This document shows positions 35,413-44,454 of a stretch of DNA of 64,000 nucleotides, piece by piece. Made by a program: the position numbers and the translations under genes. Source of the stretch: Qipengyuania xiapuensis (GTDB lineage: Bacteria > Pseudomonadota > Alphaproteobacteria > Sphingomonadales > Sphingomonadaceae). The notes under the pieces were generated by a model. It did no database searches. It was not told where the DNA came from and saw only the letters and a program-made list of their open reading frames with translations. The stretch is taken from NCBI RefSeq assembly GCF_019711395.1, contig NZ_JAIGNL010000001.1, forward strand, positions 558,001 through 622,000, given 5' to 3'. Position 1 is the first letter of the stretch; each line of letters opens with the position of its first letter.

Positions 35413-35442
35413 AAAGGGCGGCCCCTCGGGGTCGCCCTTTTT
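35413..35442 (+). terminator. Intrinsic terminator after the TonB-dependent receptor
   Basis: Hairpin AAAGGGCGGCCCC / GGGGTCGCCCTTT (one G-U) with a tiny loop and a T-rich tail. It sits between the receptor and the convergent hybrid kinase gene. Confidence 0.9.
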
Positions 35443-35465
35443 CTTTGCCTGAGTGTGACCCGGTG

Positions 35466-38255
35466 TCAGGCCGCGTCGAGTAGCTCCTCTGCAAGCTGCC
35501 TGCGAATGTCAGGTTCCACGCCGGACCGCAGCGCGCGCTCAAGCGCGGCCGCCTTCTTCCCGAGCCCCGGTTCGCCGAACATGGCGGCCGTACCGGCCAG
35601 CTTGTGCACCGTACGTGCCAGCTCCTCGATCCGAGCGCCTTCGAGCTCATTGCCTCCCAGCGCCTCCGTCACGGCCTGGATCGCCTCTTTTCGGCGCTCG
35701 CTCCAGCGGGCCATCATCTCGGGAGACTTGCGTGGAGTTGAGAGGCTCGCAGGGGCAGCCGCGCTTTCGTCGACGATCCGGACCGGCATCCAGCGGGCGA
35801 GTGCCTTCGACAGATCTTCGAAGACGAGGGGCTTTGCGAGATGCGCCTGCATTCCTGCATCCTGTGCCGCAGCGACATCCTCGGGAAAGGCATTGGCCGT
35901 GAGCGCGATGATCGGCAGGCTTTCGGGCCCGACACCGCTATCGCGGATCATCCGGGTCGCCGAATAACCATCGCAACCGGGCATCTGGATGTCCATGAGG
36001 ACGAGGTCGAAGCTGGTGTCCTTCTCGACTTCCGAGAGCACGGCCTCGACAGCCTCGAGACCGTCTTGCGCAACGACGACGTCCTGCCCGAGCTCCTCGA
36101 GCATGGCGGTCGCCAGCATGCGGTTCACATCGTGGTCCTCGGCAAGCAAGACCCGACCGCGGTTAGGCCGATCGACATCGGTCGCCCTGCGTCCGGTACC
36201 GGCAGCTTCCTTTTTCGCGCCATCCGCTGCCTTCATCGGGATGCGCAGGGTGAAGCGCGAGCCCAGCCCCGGCATGGAATCGGCCGTAAGCGATCCGCCG
36301 AGCAGTTCGGCGAGCTGGCGCGAGATGCTGAGGCCGAGCCCGGTGCCGCCGAAGCGGCGCGTTGTGGTGGCCTCTTCCTGCACGAAGGGTGCGAAAATAT
36401 TCTCGAGGCGTTTCGGAGCAATGCCGATCCCGCTGTCCTCGACGACGAAGGCCAGCGTCTCACCCTCGCTCTCGACCGTTAGCGAGACGGTTCCGCTTTC
36501 CGTGAACTTCACCGCATTGCCGAGGAGGTTGAGGAGGATCTGCCTCAGCCGCAGCGGATCGCTGTGCACACACTGCGGCAGGTCGGGCTCGGCAGTGGTG
36601 ACAAGCGATATTCCCTTCCGCTCGGCACCCTCGTGGTGGAGGTGCGCGCAATCGGCGACCAGCTGGGCGATGTCGACCCGCTCGTAATTGAGCACCAGCT
36701 TGCCCGATTCGATCTTCGAGATGTCGAGAATGTCGTTGAGCAGCATCATCATCGAGCGTCCCGAACGCACGATGAGCTGCGCATAGCGTTTCGCGTCCTC
36801 GTCGAGATCCATCCGCGAGAGCAGGTCGGCAAACCCGAGTACGCCGTTCATGGGCGTGCGGATTTCATGGCTCATGTTGGCAAGGAATTCCGCCTTGGCG
36901 CGTGCGGCGTTCTCGGCATGGCGGGTGGCACGCTTGAGGCGGCCTTCGAGCTCGACGCGGGTGGTGACATCGCGTGCCGACACTATGATGCCCTCGCGCT
37001 CGCCCGTCTCGAAATTGAATGCGACCGCGCAATCTGCCTCGATATGGACCGCGCTCCCGTCCTCGGCATCGAGGTAGCGGCGGTAGGTGAAGCGCTCCTT
37101 GTCCTTCTTGCCGGTCAGGAGAGCTTCCTGGACGTCATGGATCGCCCGCGTAGCTTCCGGATGAACCCGTTCACCGGCGCTCTTTCCGAGGAAATCGCCG
37201 GGCGGCAGGCCGAGCACGGTCTCCACCGAGGGCGAGGCGTAGGTGCACTTTCCGTCCAAGTCGAAGCGCAGGATCGCGTCGGTGATGTTGTCGGCGAGCA
37301 GGGCGAGTTGCTGCCTGCCTGCATCGAGTTCCATGCGGGCCCTATCCCGAGTGGCCAGCACGGCGGCTATGGGCAGGCCGACGACCATTGCGGACGCCAG
37401 GAATGTTTCGAGGACCAGCAATTGCATGGCCATCGGTACGGGCAGGAGATTGATCGGTCCCTTGCCAAGCTGGGTGAAGACCAGCGCGATCAGGGCGACC
37501 TTCAGAGTGGAGAAGGCGGTCCCGAGCGCCCCCAGCCTGAAGGCATGGGCCACCACGATGGGCGGCACGAGGAACAGCAGCGGGTATTGGGTCTGGTTGA
37601 AAACGGCGAGGGTCAGGGTAGTGCCGCAGCCGGTCAGTACCAGCCATTCCAATGCCTCGCGCGGTGTCGGCATGCGCGGGTTGCTCAGTGCGTCATGGAG
37701 GACGAGGGCACCGGGGGCGAGGATCAACATTGCGAGCGCGTCGGACCCGGCCCAGCGTAGCACGGCCGTTGGCGAAAGTCCGTCGGAAACAAGCAGGGCG
37801 ACCGAGGCGACCAGCGCTGAGCACATCGGCGCGATGAGCCCGGCAGCAACCATGAAGTAGCCCAGATCGTGGGTGTCGGACATGTCCGGTCGCGGCCCGC
37901 ACCAGCGGCGTACGAGCCTGATCGCGAGCAGGATCTCGACCGAATTGGCAAGCGCGAGGGTACCCGCGGTGAAAGCGGAATCGCCCGCGTAGAAATTCGC
38001 CAGCAAATTGCCGGCATACATTGCAGCGAGGAAGAACGCCTCCTGCGGCACGCGAAACCGCAGGAGGAAGGCGACCGCCAGTGCGTTGGGCAGCCAGACG
38101 ACAGCGATGCGCCCCTCTCCGCGGGTCAGCGCGATGCTCAGATAGGCAAGGGCGGCGAAGGCGATCAGTCCTGCCAGCGGGAGCAGGAGCGCATTTGCAG
38201 CGGGAGCTTTCCCCCTCCGGTCGGAACTGGGGAGGATGGCGGCGGTGGAATCCAT
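35466..38255 (-). CDS. MASE1-PAS hybrid histidine kinase with REC and HPt domains
   Basis: A 929-residue multistep phosphorelay protein. The order is: MASE1-type membrane sensor (about 20-300, eight or so hydrophobic segments), PAS (about 315-440), and a HisKA domain with His463 in MSHEIRTPMNG. A HATPase with N, G1 and G2 boxes (LLGNAVKF, DSGIGI, GGTGLGLS), a receiver with Asp755 (LMDIQMPG) and a C-terminal HPt with His884 (TVHKLAGTA) follow. All phosphotransfer residues are present. The start is ATG at 38255, with AGGGG 8 bases upstream. Its target is not linked. A bidirectional EcfG-like site lies between it and the divergent tonB-like gene. Confidence 0.92.
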   Translation of the reverse strand: MDSTAAILPSSDRRGKAPAANALLLPLAGLIAFAALAYLSIALTRGEGRIAVVWLPNALAVAFLLRFRVPQEAFFLAAMYAGNLLANFYAGDSAFTAGTLALANSVEILLAIRLVRRWCGPRPDMSDTHDLGYFMVAAGLIAPMCSALVASVALLVSDGLSPTAVLRWAGSDALAMLILAPGALVLHDALSNPRMPTPREALEWLVLTGCGTTLTLAVFNQTQYPLLFLVPPIVVAHAFRLGALGTAFSTLKVALIALVFTQLGKGPINLLPVPMAMQLLVLETFLASAMVVGLPIAAVLATRDRARMELDAGRQQLALLADNITDAILRFDLDGKCTYASPSVETVLGLPPGDFLGKSAGERVHPEATRAIHDVQEALLTGKKDKERFTYRRYLDAEDGSAVHIEADCAVAFNFETGEREGIIVSARDVTTRVELEGRLKRATRHAENAARAKAEFLANMSHEIRTPMNGVLGFADLLSRMDLDEDAKRYAQLIVRSGRSMMMLLNDILDISKIESGKLVLNYERVDIAQLVADCAHLHHEGAERKGISLVTTAEPDLPQCVHSDPLRLRQILLNLLGNAVKFTESGTVSLTVESEGETLAFVVEDSGIGIAPKRLENIFAPFVQEEATTTRRFGGTGLGLSISRQLAELLGGSLTADSMPGLGSRFTLRIPMKAADGAKKEAAGTGRRATDVDRPNRGRVLLAEDHDVNRMLATAMLEELGQDVVVAQDGLEAVEAVLSEVEKDTSFDLVLMDIQMPGCDGYSATRMIRDSGVGPESLPIIALTANAFPEDVAAAQDAGMQAHLAKPLVFEDLSKALARWMPVRIVDESAAAPASLSTPRKSPEMMARWSERRKEAIQAVTEALGGNELEGARIEELARTVHKLAGTAAMFGEPGLGKKAAALERALRSGVEPDIRRQLAEELLDAA

Positions 38256-38302
38256 GGGCGTGTCCCCTGTCGTGAAGCGCGCTGGCGGGAAAAAATTTGG
38301 CC

Positions 38303-38330
38303 GGAACGTCCCGGCGGCTTCTCCCGTTCT
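38303..38330. promoter_or_regulatory. Bidirectional EcfG-type promoter (tonB-like gene / MASE1 kinase)
   Basis: Plus strand: GGAAC (38303-38307), 17-base spacer, CGTT (38325-38328), an exact match, only 8 bases before the tonB-like ATG. Minus strand: AGAAC (38330-38326), 17-base spacer, CGTT (38308-38305), one mismatch, pointing at the hybrid kinase whose start is 50 bases away. If used, the tonB-like mRNA would be nearly leaderless. Confidence 0.55.
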
Positions 38331-38336
38331 TGCTTC

Positions 38337-39062
38337 ATGTCCGAAACGGCGACCCGATTCAGCACGACCAGGAAGCGGCTCAACCCCTGGGTTATTGTGC
38401 TTATACTGTTGATTCACTTGGGAATCTTCTACGTACTAATACGTGCGCTTGCGCCCACCGCGGTCGCGAGCGTCGAGCAGACGGTGGTTTCCGCTTTCAC
38501 GGTGACCGTCTCTGCGCCCGAAGAAGAGACCCCTGTGACCGAACCCGAACCCGACGAGGGCGCGCAGGGCGATCCGGGCGAGGAAGCTGTCCCGCAGCCG
38601 GTCTCCGCGCCCACTCCGCGGCAACAGGTCCGCGAGGACCGGCCCGTTCCGCGCGCCGCATCGACGGGTTCGGCAACGACTTCGGGCGCGACGCAATCGG
38701 GCGATGGCACGGGCGCGGCAGGAAGCGGCACCGGTACCGGATCGGGGCGTGGCGGCAGCGGGCAGGGCGGCGTCGCAGCGACGAAGCCCGTGCTCATCCG
38801 CTCGATTACCGACAGCAGCGCCTTTCCCATCCCGCCCGGTGGCCGCCAGGCACGGATAGGTGAATCGGTGATCGTACGTTTGACGGTGAACGCGCAGGGC
38901 CGCGTGACAGCGTGTTCGATCTACCGGCCAAGCCCGTTCCCCGAGACCGATGCGGTCGTCTGCCGCCTGTCCTACGAGCAAATCCGCTTCGAACCGGCCC
39001 GAGATGCGCAGGGTAATCCGGTTCCAGCGCCGTTCTACTACCGGCAGCGTTTCTTCAACTGA
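38337..39062 (+). CDS. TonB-like energy transducer protein
   Basis: A 241-residue protein with a short cytoplasmic start, one membrane helix (about 18-36, WVIVLILLIHLGIFYVLI), and a Glu/Pro-rich then Gly/Ser/Thr-rich linker (about 55-145). The C-terminal domain (about 150-241) resembles TonB (SVIVRLTVNAQGRVTACSIYRPSPFPETDAVVC). TonB couples inner membrane proton-motive force to outer membrane receptors; ExbB/ExbD are not in the window. The large receptor gene lies 3 kb upstream. No Shine-Dalgarno site is visible before the ATG at 38337. Confidence 0.85.
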   Translation: MSETATRFSTTRKRLNPWVIVLILLIHLGIFYVLIRALAPTAVASVEQTVVSAFTVTVSAPEEETPVTEPEPDEGAQGDPGEEAVPQPVSAPTPRQQVREDRPVPRAASTGSATTSGATQSGDGTGAAGSGTGTGSGRGGSGQGGVAATKPVLIRSITDSSAFPIPPGGRQARIGESVIVRLTVNAQGRVTACSIYRPSPFPETDAVVCRLSYEQIRFEPARDAQGNPVPAPFYYRQRFFN

Positions 39063-39122
39063 CAAGCGCACAAGCACTGCCTATGGAGGGGCGCAAGAAG
39101 CGGCCCGAATAAGGAATTGCAA

Positions 39123-40139
39123 GTGATACAGCCTGTCGTCCTGTGCGGAGGAAGCGGCACGCGCCTGTGGCCGCTGAGCCGCCCCGACAGGCCCAAGCCG
39201 TTCCTCCCGCTCCTGGGCAAACGCACGCTCTTCCAGCAGACGCTGGACCGCGTGGCCGACCGCTCGCGATTTGCCGACCCGATCGTCGTTGCCGGCGGCG
39301 CCCATACCCCGATGATCGAAGACCAGGCGGGCCGCCATCACCTCATCGTCGAACCGCATGCGAAGAATACCGCGCCTGCCATCGCGCTGGCTGCAGCAAG
39401 AGTTCCGCGCGAGACGGTACTGCTGGTTTGCCCGAGCGATCATCACATCGGCGACGAAGATGCATTCCGCGAAGGTGTAGAGGCGGCGAAGAGCCTTGCA
39501 GAGCGGGGAAGGCTCGTCTGTTTCGGCATCGCTCCCGACCGCCCTGAAACCGGCTATGGCTATATCGAGCGGGGCGAGGCGCTGGAGACGGGTCACGCCG
39601 TGTCCCGCTTCGTCGAGAAGCCTGACGGCGAGGCTGCCGAAAGTTATCTCGCGAGTGGCAAGTTCGTCTGGAACGGGGGAATATTCCTCTTCCGGGCGGG
39701 CGACTACCTCGACGAACTGGCGAAGCATCGTCCCGAGATGGCCAAGCTCATCGACGAGGCGGTCGCAGGTGGCCGTAGCGAAGGTCATGTCTTCTGCCCC
39801 GGCGCCGCGCCCTTCGGTGGGATCGCCGCGGAAAGTATCGATTACGCAGTGATGGAAGCGACAGAGCGCGCAGCGGTGGTGAGCGCGAATATGGGCTGGT
39901 CCGATATCGGCGACTGGAATGCACTCATGATCGCGCGTGAGGCCGCAGGTCTCGATCTGTGCGCGCCCGACACGCAGGCGGTCGGTGCCGACGATATCAT
40001 GACCGTCAGCGACGGGGCGCGCATCTCGGTGGTGGGGCTCGATGACGTGATCGTCGTGGTCGACGGGGACGAGGTCCTCGTCCTCTCGCGCGACGCGGCG
40101 CAGTCGGTACGGCAGCTAAACCCGGCAGACCGGACATGA
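39123..40139 (+). CDS. manC: Mannose-1-phosphate guanylyltransferase
   Basis: Makes GDP-mannose from mannose-1-phosphate and GTP. The product (338 residues) has the pyrophosphorylase signature LCGGSGTRLWPLSRPDRPKPF and the sugar-binding FVEKPD motif. The isomerase domain found in bifunctional ManC is absent; that function comes from the next gene, which overlaps by four bases. GTG at 39123 is preferred because AAGGA lies 7 bases upstream; TTG at 39117 would be too close to it. Confidence 0.9.
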   Translation: MIQPVVLCGGSGTRLWPLSRPDRPKPFLPLLGKRTLFQQTLDRVADRSRFADPIVVAGGAHTPMIEDQAGRHHLIVEPHAKNTAPAIALAAARVPRETVLLVCPSDHHIGDEDAFREGVEAAKSLAERGRLVCFGIAPDRPETGYGYIERGEALETGHAVSRFVEKPDGEAAESYLASGKFVWNGGIFLFRAGDYLDELAKHRPEMAKLIDEAVAGGRSEGHVFCPGAAPFGGIAAESIDYAVMEATERAAVVSANMGWSDIGDWNALMIAREAAGLDLCAPDTQAVGADDIMTVSDGARISVVGLDDVIVVVDGDEVLVLSRDAAQSVRQLNPADRT

Positions 40140-40945
40140 GCGAAGCGATGAGACTGCAACCATGGTTGCTCGAGAAGCCGTGGGGCCGGACTGGCCTGCC
40201 GAAACGGCTCGTCGGCGACAGCCAGGGGGCCGTCGGGGAGATCTGGTACGCGCCGCCCGCGCCGCTCGACAGCATCCTCACCAAATACCTCTTCACCAGC
40301 GCCAAGCTGTCCGTACAGGTCCATCCGCGCGCAAGCTTCAGCCCGACTGGGCGAGGCAAGGACGAGTGCTGGCTGGTCATCGATGCCGAACCCGGAGCCC
40401 GCCTTGCGACCGGTTTCAGGGAAGAGATCGGACCTGATGCGATCCGGCAGGCGGCACTCGACGGTTCGATCGAGCACCTGCTCGACTGGCGCGAGGTGGC
40501 GGTGAACGAGTTTCTCTATGTTCCTGCCGGCACGGTTCACGCCATGGGTCCGGGACTTTCTATCGTCGAGGTGCAGCAGAACACCGATATCACCTACCGG
40601 CTGTACGATTACGGGCGCGACCGGCCCCTGCATCTCGATGAAGCGATCGGCAGCGCCTTCGGCTCATTGCACCCGGCAGACCTGCGCCGATTGATCGATC
40701 CGGCGCGCTCGCAGATGTTGGTCCAAGGGCCCTATTTCGCCGTCGCCCAGGTTTCGCAGTCCGCTGCGGACGAGGTCATCTCGCAGATGGGAGGTCCCGT
40801 CCAGCTCATCCCGCTCGAAGGGCATTGCGAATTGGAAGGCGAGCGCATCGAGGCGGGCAGTTCTGCTTTTGCTAGCTCGGTGAACGTTGTCGATTTCTCC
40901 GGCTGCCCGCGCTGCCTCTTGGTGGGCCTTCCGCTCAGGACTTGA
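40136..40945 (+). CDS. manA: Class I mannose-6-phosphate isomerase
   Basis: Interconverts fructose-6-phosphate and mannose-6-phosphate. The 269-residue cupin protein has the zinc-site pattern SVQVHP (Gln/His), KDECWLVID (Glu) and PAGTVHAMG (His), followed by VEVQQNTDITYRLYDYGR. It is shorter than E. coli ManA, as in the compact alphaproteobacterial type. Coupled to manC by ATGA, it should feed GDP-mannose for polysaccharide. It overlaps the convergent bphP end by 11 bases. Confidence 0.9.
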   Translation: MSEAMRLQPWLLEKPWGRTGLPKRLVGDSQGAVGEIWYAPPAPLDSILTKYLFTSAKLSVQVHPRASFSPTGRGKDECWLVIDAEPGARLATGFREEIGPDAIRQAALDGSIEHLLDWREVAVNEFLYVPAGTVHAMGPGLSIVEVQQNTDITYRLYDYGRDRPLHLDEAIGSAFGSLHPADLRRLIDPARSQMLVQGPYFAVAQVSQSAADEVISQMGGPVQLIPLEGHCELEGERIEAGSSAFASSVNVVDFSGCPRCLLVGLPLRT

Positions 40946-43469
40946 GGATCGAGACCAGATCGTCCTTGCCGTAAGGCTTGGTCAGCAGGCCGTCGGCCCC
41001 GAGCTCCTCGAGGCGATCCTCGAGTTCCCCGTAGCCGCTTGCGAGCCAGTAAGGGATCTTCCTGCGGGCGAGTTCCTTGGCCACACGCTCGCTGCTCTCA
41101 CTGCCGAGATTGTAGTCGAGAATCGCGAGGTCGGGCTCCTTGCGTTCGAGAGCCTTGAGCGCGCCTGCGACCGTGCTTTCGACCACGACATGCTCGACGC
41201 CGAGTTCCTTCAGGCAGTCTTCCGTATCGAGTGCGATGATCATGCTGTCCTCCACGACCAGCACGTGATCGGGGACGCTGTCCAATAGCGGCGCGGAAGC
41301 CTTTTCCTGCTTCCTCTGCGTCTGCGGGGGCACCGACTTGGTCTCCCATGAGACGAAGCGCTGCGGCACCATGAAGAAGGCTTCGAGGCCCTGCAGCTTG
41401 TAATCGACCTTCGCCTCGCCACCCAGCTCAAAGGGGATCGAGCGTTCGATGATCGTCGACCCGAAACCGCGGCGCTTGGGTGGTTTCACCGGGGGGCCGC
41501 CGACCTCCTTCCAGTGGATTTCGAGGGCGTCGTCGTCCGTCTGCCTCATCTCGATCAGCAACTCGCCGCTGCTGTCGCTCAGCGATCCGTATTTGGCCGA
41601 GTTCGTCATCATCTCGTGGATGACGAGGGCAAGCACCGTATAGGCTTCGGGCACGACCATGGGGTCGGGTCCGTCAACGGTGATGCGGCTGGTCTTGCCG
41701 GAGAGGTAGGCATTGGCCTCGGTCTCGATCAGCTCGTGCAGCGGGGCGGAAGACCAGTTGCCCTTGGTAATGTTGTCGTGCGCCGAGGCGAGCGAGGATA
41801 TGCGTCCGCCGACGATATCGGAGAATTCTTCGACCGACTTCGCTTCACCGCGCGACTGGTTCACGAGCCCGCGGATGAGGTTGAGGATGTTGCGGACGCG
41901 GTGATTGAGCTCGGAAATCAGCAATTCCTGCTGGTTCTGCGCCTTTGCGCGCTCCTGTACGGCTTCGTCCGTCAGTCGCAGGATGATCTCAAGCAGCGTG
42001 ACGCGAAGCCCCTCTGCAACCTGCAGCTCGCCGCTGGTCCAGGGAGAGCTTCGTCCCTCGACGGTTTCCTGCCAGGCCTCGAAGCTCTTGCGCGGGGTCA
42101 GGCGCGCTCCGTTGGGCCCGTATTCGACGGGCTTCTCCGGATTGCCCGCCCAGCGCACGCTCTGGCTCAATTCCTCGCGCCACAGGACGAGATAGTCGCG
42201 CGGAGTCCGCGAGACCGGGATGGTGAGCGCGCCGACCACACGGTCGGAGAAGCGCTCGGCCTTGGGAATGCGCTCGCTCATCGCGTCGGTCGCGAAGATC
42301 TTGCTCGTGGCGGCTGCATTGAGCGAGCCGACGATCGCCCGGAATTCTTCCTCGTTGGGCGCGGCACCCTGCGCTTCGTAGACATTGTCCATGAAGACAC
42401 TGGCGCCGTCGTGCGGGATGATGTTCTGGATGACCGGCGAGAGCATCGGGAGGCTCTCGTTCAACGGCGTGCCGGCAGCGATATCACGCATCAGGCGATC
42501 GTGCACCTCGCGCCCCGCGATGCGCAGCTCGTCGCTCTTGCTGTGCAGCGCCCTTTCGAGCAGCAGCGAGAACATCTCCGAGAACAGCTCTGCCGTCGTG
42601 CGCCGCGAATAGGGAAGCATCTTGGCTTCGTAGTGGTGGCAGGCGAACAGCCCCCACAGCTCTCCGCCGATCACGATGGAGATCGACAGCGAAGCGCCGA
42701 CACCCATGTTCTTGAGATATTCGATATGGATCGGCGAGACCGCGCGCAGCGTGCTCATCGAAAGGTCGAGTTCCTTGCCCTCGATCGTGTGTTCGGGGAC
42801 GATGTCGACAGGTTCGGAATGCACGTCGCTGATGATGCGGAAACGGTTCCGCTTATAGAGCTCGCGCGCCTGGGCCGGGATGTCGCTCTTAGGATAGCGG
42901 AGGCCACGGAAGGCTTCGAGCCCGTCACGCTTTGCCTCGGCAACGACTTCTCCGGAAAGATCGTCGTGAAAGCGGTAGACCATCACGCGGTCCATCTCGA
43001 GCGAGGAACGCAGCTGGCGGGCTGCCTCCTGCACGATGCCCTCGACGGTATCGTGCCGTTCGAGACGGCTCATGATCGGGCGAAGCAAGCCGATCTGGCG
43101 GTTGAGATCGCCCTTCGCATGCGGTTCAATCTCGATGACGAGGTAGGCACCGGACTGGTGCACGGCGCAGTCGAAAAGATCGTCGGAGCCGGTAAGAGCT
43201 ACACCGAAGAGTCGCTCAACCTGGTCGCCGTCGGCAATGACGGAGACCGCGCTGCGAAGCCTCATGAACGCGTTGCGATCGAGGTAATCGGAAAGTTTCG
43301 CTCCTGCTTCGACCTCGCGGTCGATGCCGAGCATGTTTTCGAGATTGGTCGAGCGCTGGCTGACGAACCAGTCGCCATTGACCGTGACGAGCGCCCCGAA
43401 TGATTGGATCTTGCCGAGCTTGTGGATCGGCTCGCGGTCGCAACTTGTAAGGTCGACCTCCTGGCTCAC
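40935..43469 (-). CDS. bphP: Bacteriophytochrome HWE-family sensor kinase with C-terminal receiver
   Basis: Red/far-red light sensor, 844 residues. Cys10 (DLTSCDREPIH) is the biliverdin attachment residue, followed by PAS, GAF with PKSDIP, and PHY domains (to about 505). The kinase is of the HWE/HisKA_2 type, with His523 in SELNHRVRNIL and a MMTNSAKYGSLS N-box. A receiver ends the protein with Asp785 (ILDYNLGS) and a KPY motif. HWE kinases commonly feed PhyR, which is encoded 16 kb away. The start overlaps the bphO stop by four bases. Confidence 0.94.
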   Translation of the reverse strand: MSQEVDLTSCDREPIHKLGKIQSFGALVTVNGDWFVSQRSTNLENMLGIDREVEAGAKLSDYLDRNAFMRLRSAVSVIADGDQVERLFGVALTGSDDLFDCAVHQSGAYLVIEIEPHAKGDLNRQIGLLRPIMSRLERHDTVEGIVQEAARQLRSSLEMDRVMVYRFHDDLSGEVVAEAKRDGLEAFRGLRYPKSDIPAQARELYKRNRFRIISDVHSEPVDIVPEHTIEGKELDLSMSTLRAVSPIHIEYLKNMGVGASLSISIVIGGELWGLFACHHYEAKMLPYSRRTTAELFSEMFSLLLERALHSKSDELRIAGREVHDRLMRDIAAGTPLNESLPMLSPVIQNIIPHDGASVFMDNVYEAQGAAPNEEEFRAIVGSLNAAATSKIFATDAMSERIPKAERFSDRVVGALTIPVSRTPRDYLVLWREELSQSVRWAGNPEKPVEYGPNGARLTPRKSFEAWQETVEGRSSPWTSGELQVAEGLRVTLLEIILRLTDEAVQERAKAQNQQELLISELNHRVRNILNLIRGLVNQSRGEAKSVEEFSDIVGGRISSLASAHDNITKGNWSSAPLHELIETEANAYLSGKTSRITVDGPDPMVVPEAYTVLALVIHEMMTNSAKYGSLSDSSGELLIEMRQTDDDALEIHWKEVGGPPVKPPKRRGFGSTIIERSIPFELGGEAKVDYKLQGLEAFFMVPQRFVSWETKSVPPQTQRKQEKASAPLLDSVPDHVLVVEDSMIIALDTEDCLKELGVEHVVVESTVAGALKALERKEPDLAILDYNLGSESSERVAKELARRKIPYWLASGYGELEDRLEELGADGLLTKPYGKDDLVSILKS

Positions 43470-44002
43470 GCGGCCTGCTCCATCAGGTGGTCGGCAAATG
43501 CGCCTTCGAACAGGGCGAAAGACTTCAGGGCGCCGCGGGTAGCCGGTTCGAGCGAACTTGCAGGATCTGCCGCTTCGATCACGGCTAGCAGCCTGCGAAA
43601 ATACTCGGGCATCGATGGGTCGGAAAGGAATGCGTCTGCGCCAGAAAGGCCTGCCTTGCGGCGCCGGGCAAGCAGCGTGCGATTGCCGAGCGAGGAGCCG
43701 GCGATGACCCAGGCGGCCCCGAGGGCTTCGAGCGGACTATCGAAGCGGGGCGCTTCGGCGGACACAGGAAGGACCCGGCCGAGCGAGGCAATATCGCGCG
43801 CGAGGCGAGGGGTCTGTGCGGGGGGAGCCTGGATGCCGGCAGGAGCCGTAAGCGCAAAAGCCCGCTCCACCGCGGCGCGGGCGCTGTACTGAGCCTTCAG
43901 GAAAATCGCGTAATCATGATCGCAGGTCAGCGGAAGCGCGCCGGCAGCAGCGTCGAGCCGCCTGTGCGCAGCATCGGTCGCCTCGCGTAATTCTTTCCTC
44001 AC
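43466..44002 (-). CDS. bphO: Biliverdin-producing heme oxygenase
   Basis: Opens heme to biliverdin, the phytochrome chromophore. The 178-residue product has proximal His13 (DAAHRRLD) and the distal-helix motif WVIAGSSLGNR. It is BphO-like in length and is coupled to bphP by a four-base overlap, so chromophore and apoprotein are made together. A one-mismatch EcfG promoter lies about 90 bases upstream. Confidence 0.92.
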   Translation of the reverse strand: MRKELREATDAAHRRLDAAAGALPLTCDHDYAIFLKAQYSARAAVERAFALTAPAGIQAPPAQTPRLARDIASLGRVLPVSAEAPRFDSPLEALGAAWVIAGSSLGNRTLLARRRKAGLSGADAFLSDPSMPEYFRRLLAVIEAADPASSLEPATRGALKSFALFEGAFADHLMEQAA

Positions 44003-44093
44003 TTCGGACCCCCTTATTTCCGAGTGTTACGGCAGGAGGTCGACGAAACGGAGACCCGACAAAGCGGTGAGGCAAAGCCCTGCGTTCGCAGAA

Positions 44094-44118
44094 AGCGCCT
44101 GAATTATCGAAAGGTTCC
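44094..44118 (-). promoter_or_regulatory. Possible EcfG-type promoter before bphO-bphP (one mismatch)
   Basis: On the minus strand, GGAAC (44118-44114), 16-base spacer, CGCT (44097-44094), against consensus CGTT. It points at bphO, whose start is about 92 bases downstream. It touches the hairpin at 44118-44140. Confidence 0.3.
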
Positions 44119-44140
44119 CGACAAAATCGATATTTGTCGG
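44118..44140 (-). terminator. Hairpin after the PHA-system gene
   Basis: 8-bp inverted repeat CCGACAAA/TTTGTCGG with a 7-base loop, 12 bases beyond the stop of the upstream gene. It lacks a proper T run (GAACCTTT follows), so it may be an operator or a weak terminator instead. Confidence 0.45.
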
Positions 44141-44151
44141 ATGTTTTGGAG

Positions 44152-44454
44152 CTATTTCGCTTCGAGGAGCTTTTGACCCTTCTTGCGGATCGCTCCTGCG
44201 ATGACCGGTTCCACGAAGGAAAGTGCGGGCGGAAGGTCGATTTCGAAGATCACCTGCGTGTCCTCGATCAGGACTTGCGCGCGGGTGACATTGCCCATCG
44301 CCTTGATGTCCAGCGCCATGCAGTCCTCGTTGGGCCAGCTGGTCTCGACCTCTGCCATGCCGCCGGGGATCGCATCGGCGATCTCGTGACTGCGGGCCTT
44401 CATGCGGCGACGGACCTCGTCCTTGCCGAGATCGTGGGGAAGCGGGACGCGCAT
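44152..44454 (-). CDS. Polyhydroxyalkanoic acid system family protein
   Basis: A 100-residue protein matching the PHA_gran_rgn family: an N-terminal PHDLGKDEVRRRMKARSHEI helix, a beta-sheet core, and a C-terminal GAIRKKGQKLLEA helix. The family is named for polyhydroxyalkanoate loci, but its biochemical role is unclear and no PHA genes lie here. Its ATG overlaps the stop of the upstream XpaC-like gene by one base (TGATG), so it belongs to the telA operon. Confidence 0.8.
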   Translation of the reverse strand: MRVPLPHDLGKDEVRRRMKARSHEIADAIPGGMAEVETSWPNEDCMALDIKAMGNVTRAQVLIEDTQVIFEIDLPPALSFVEPVIAGAIRKKGQKLLEAK

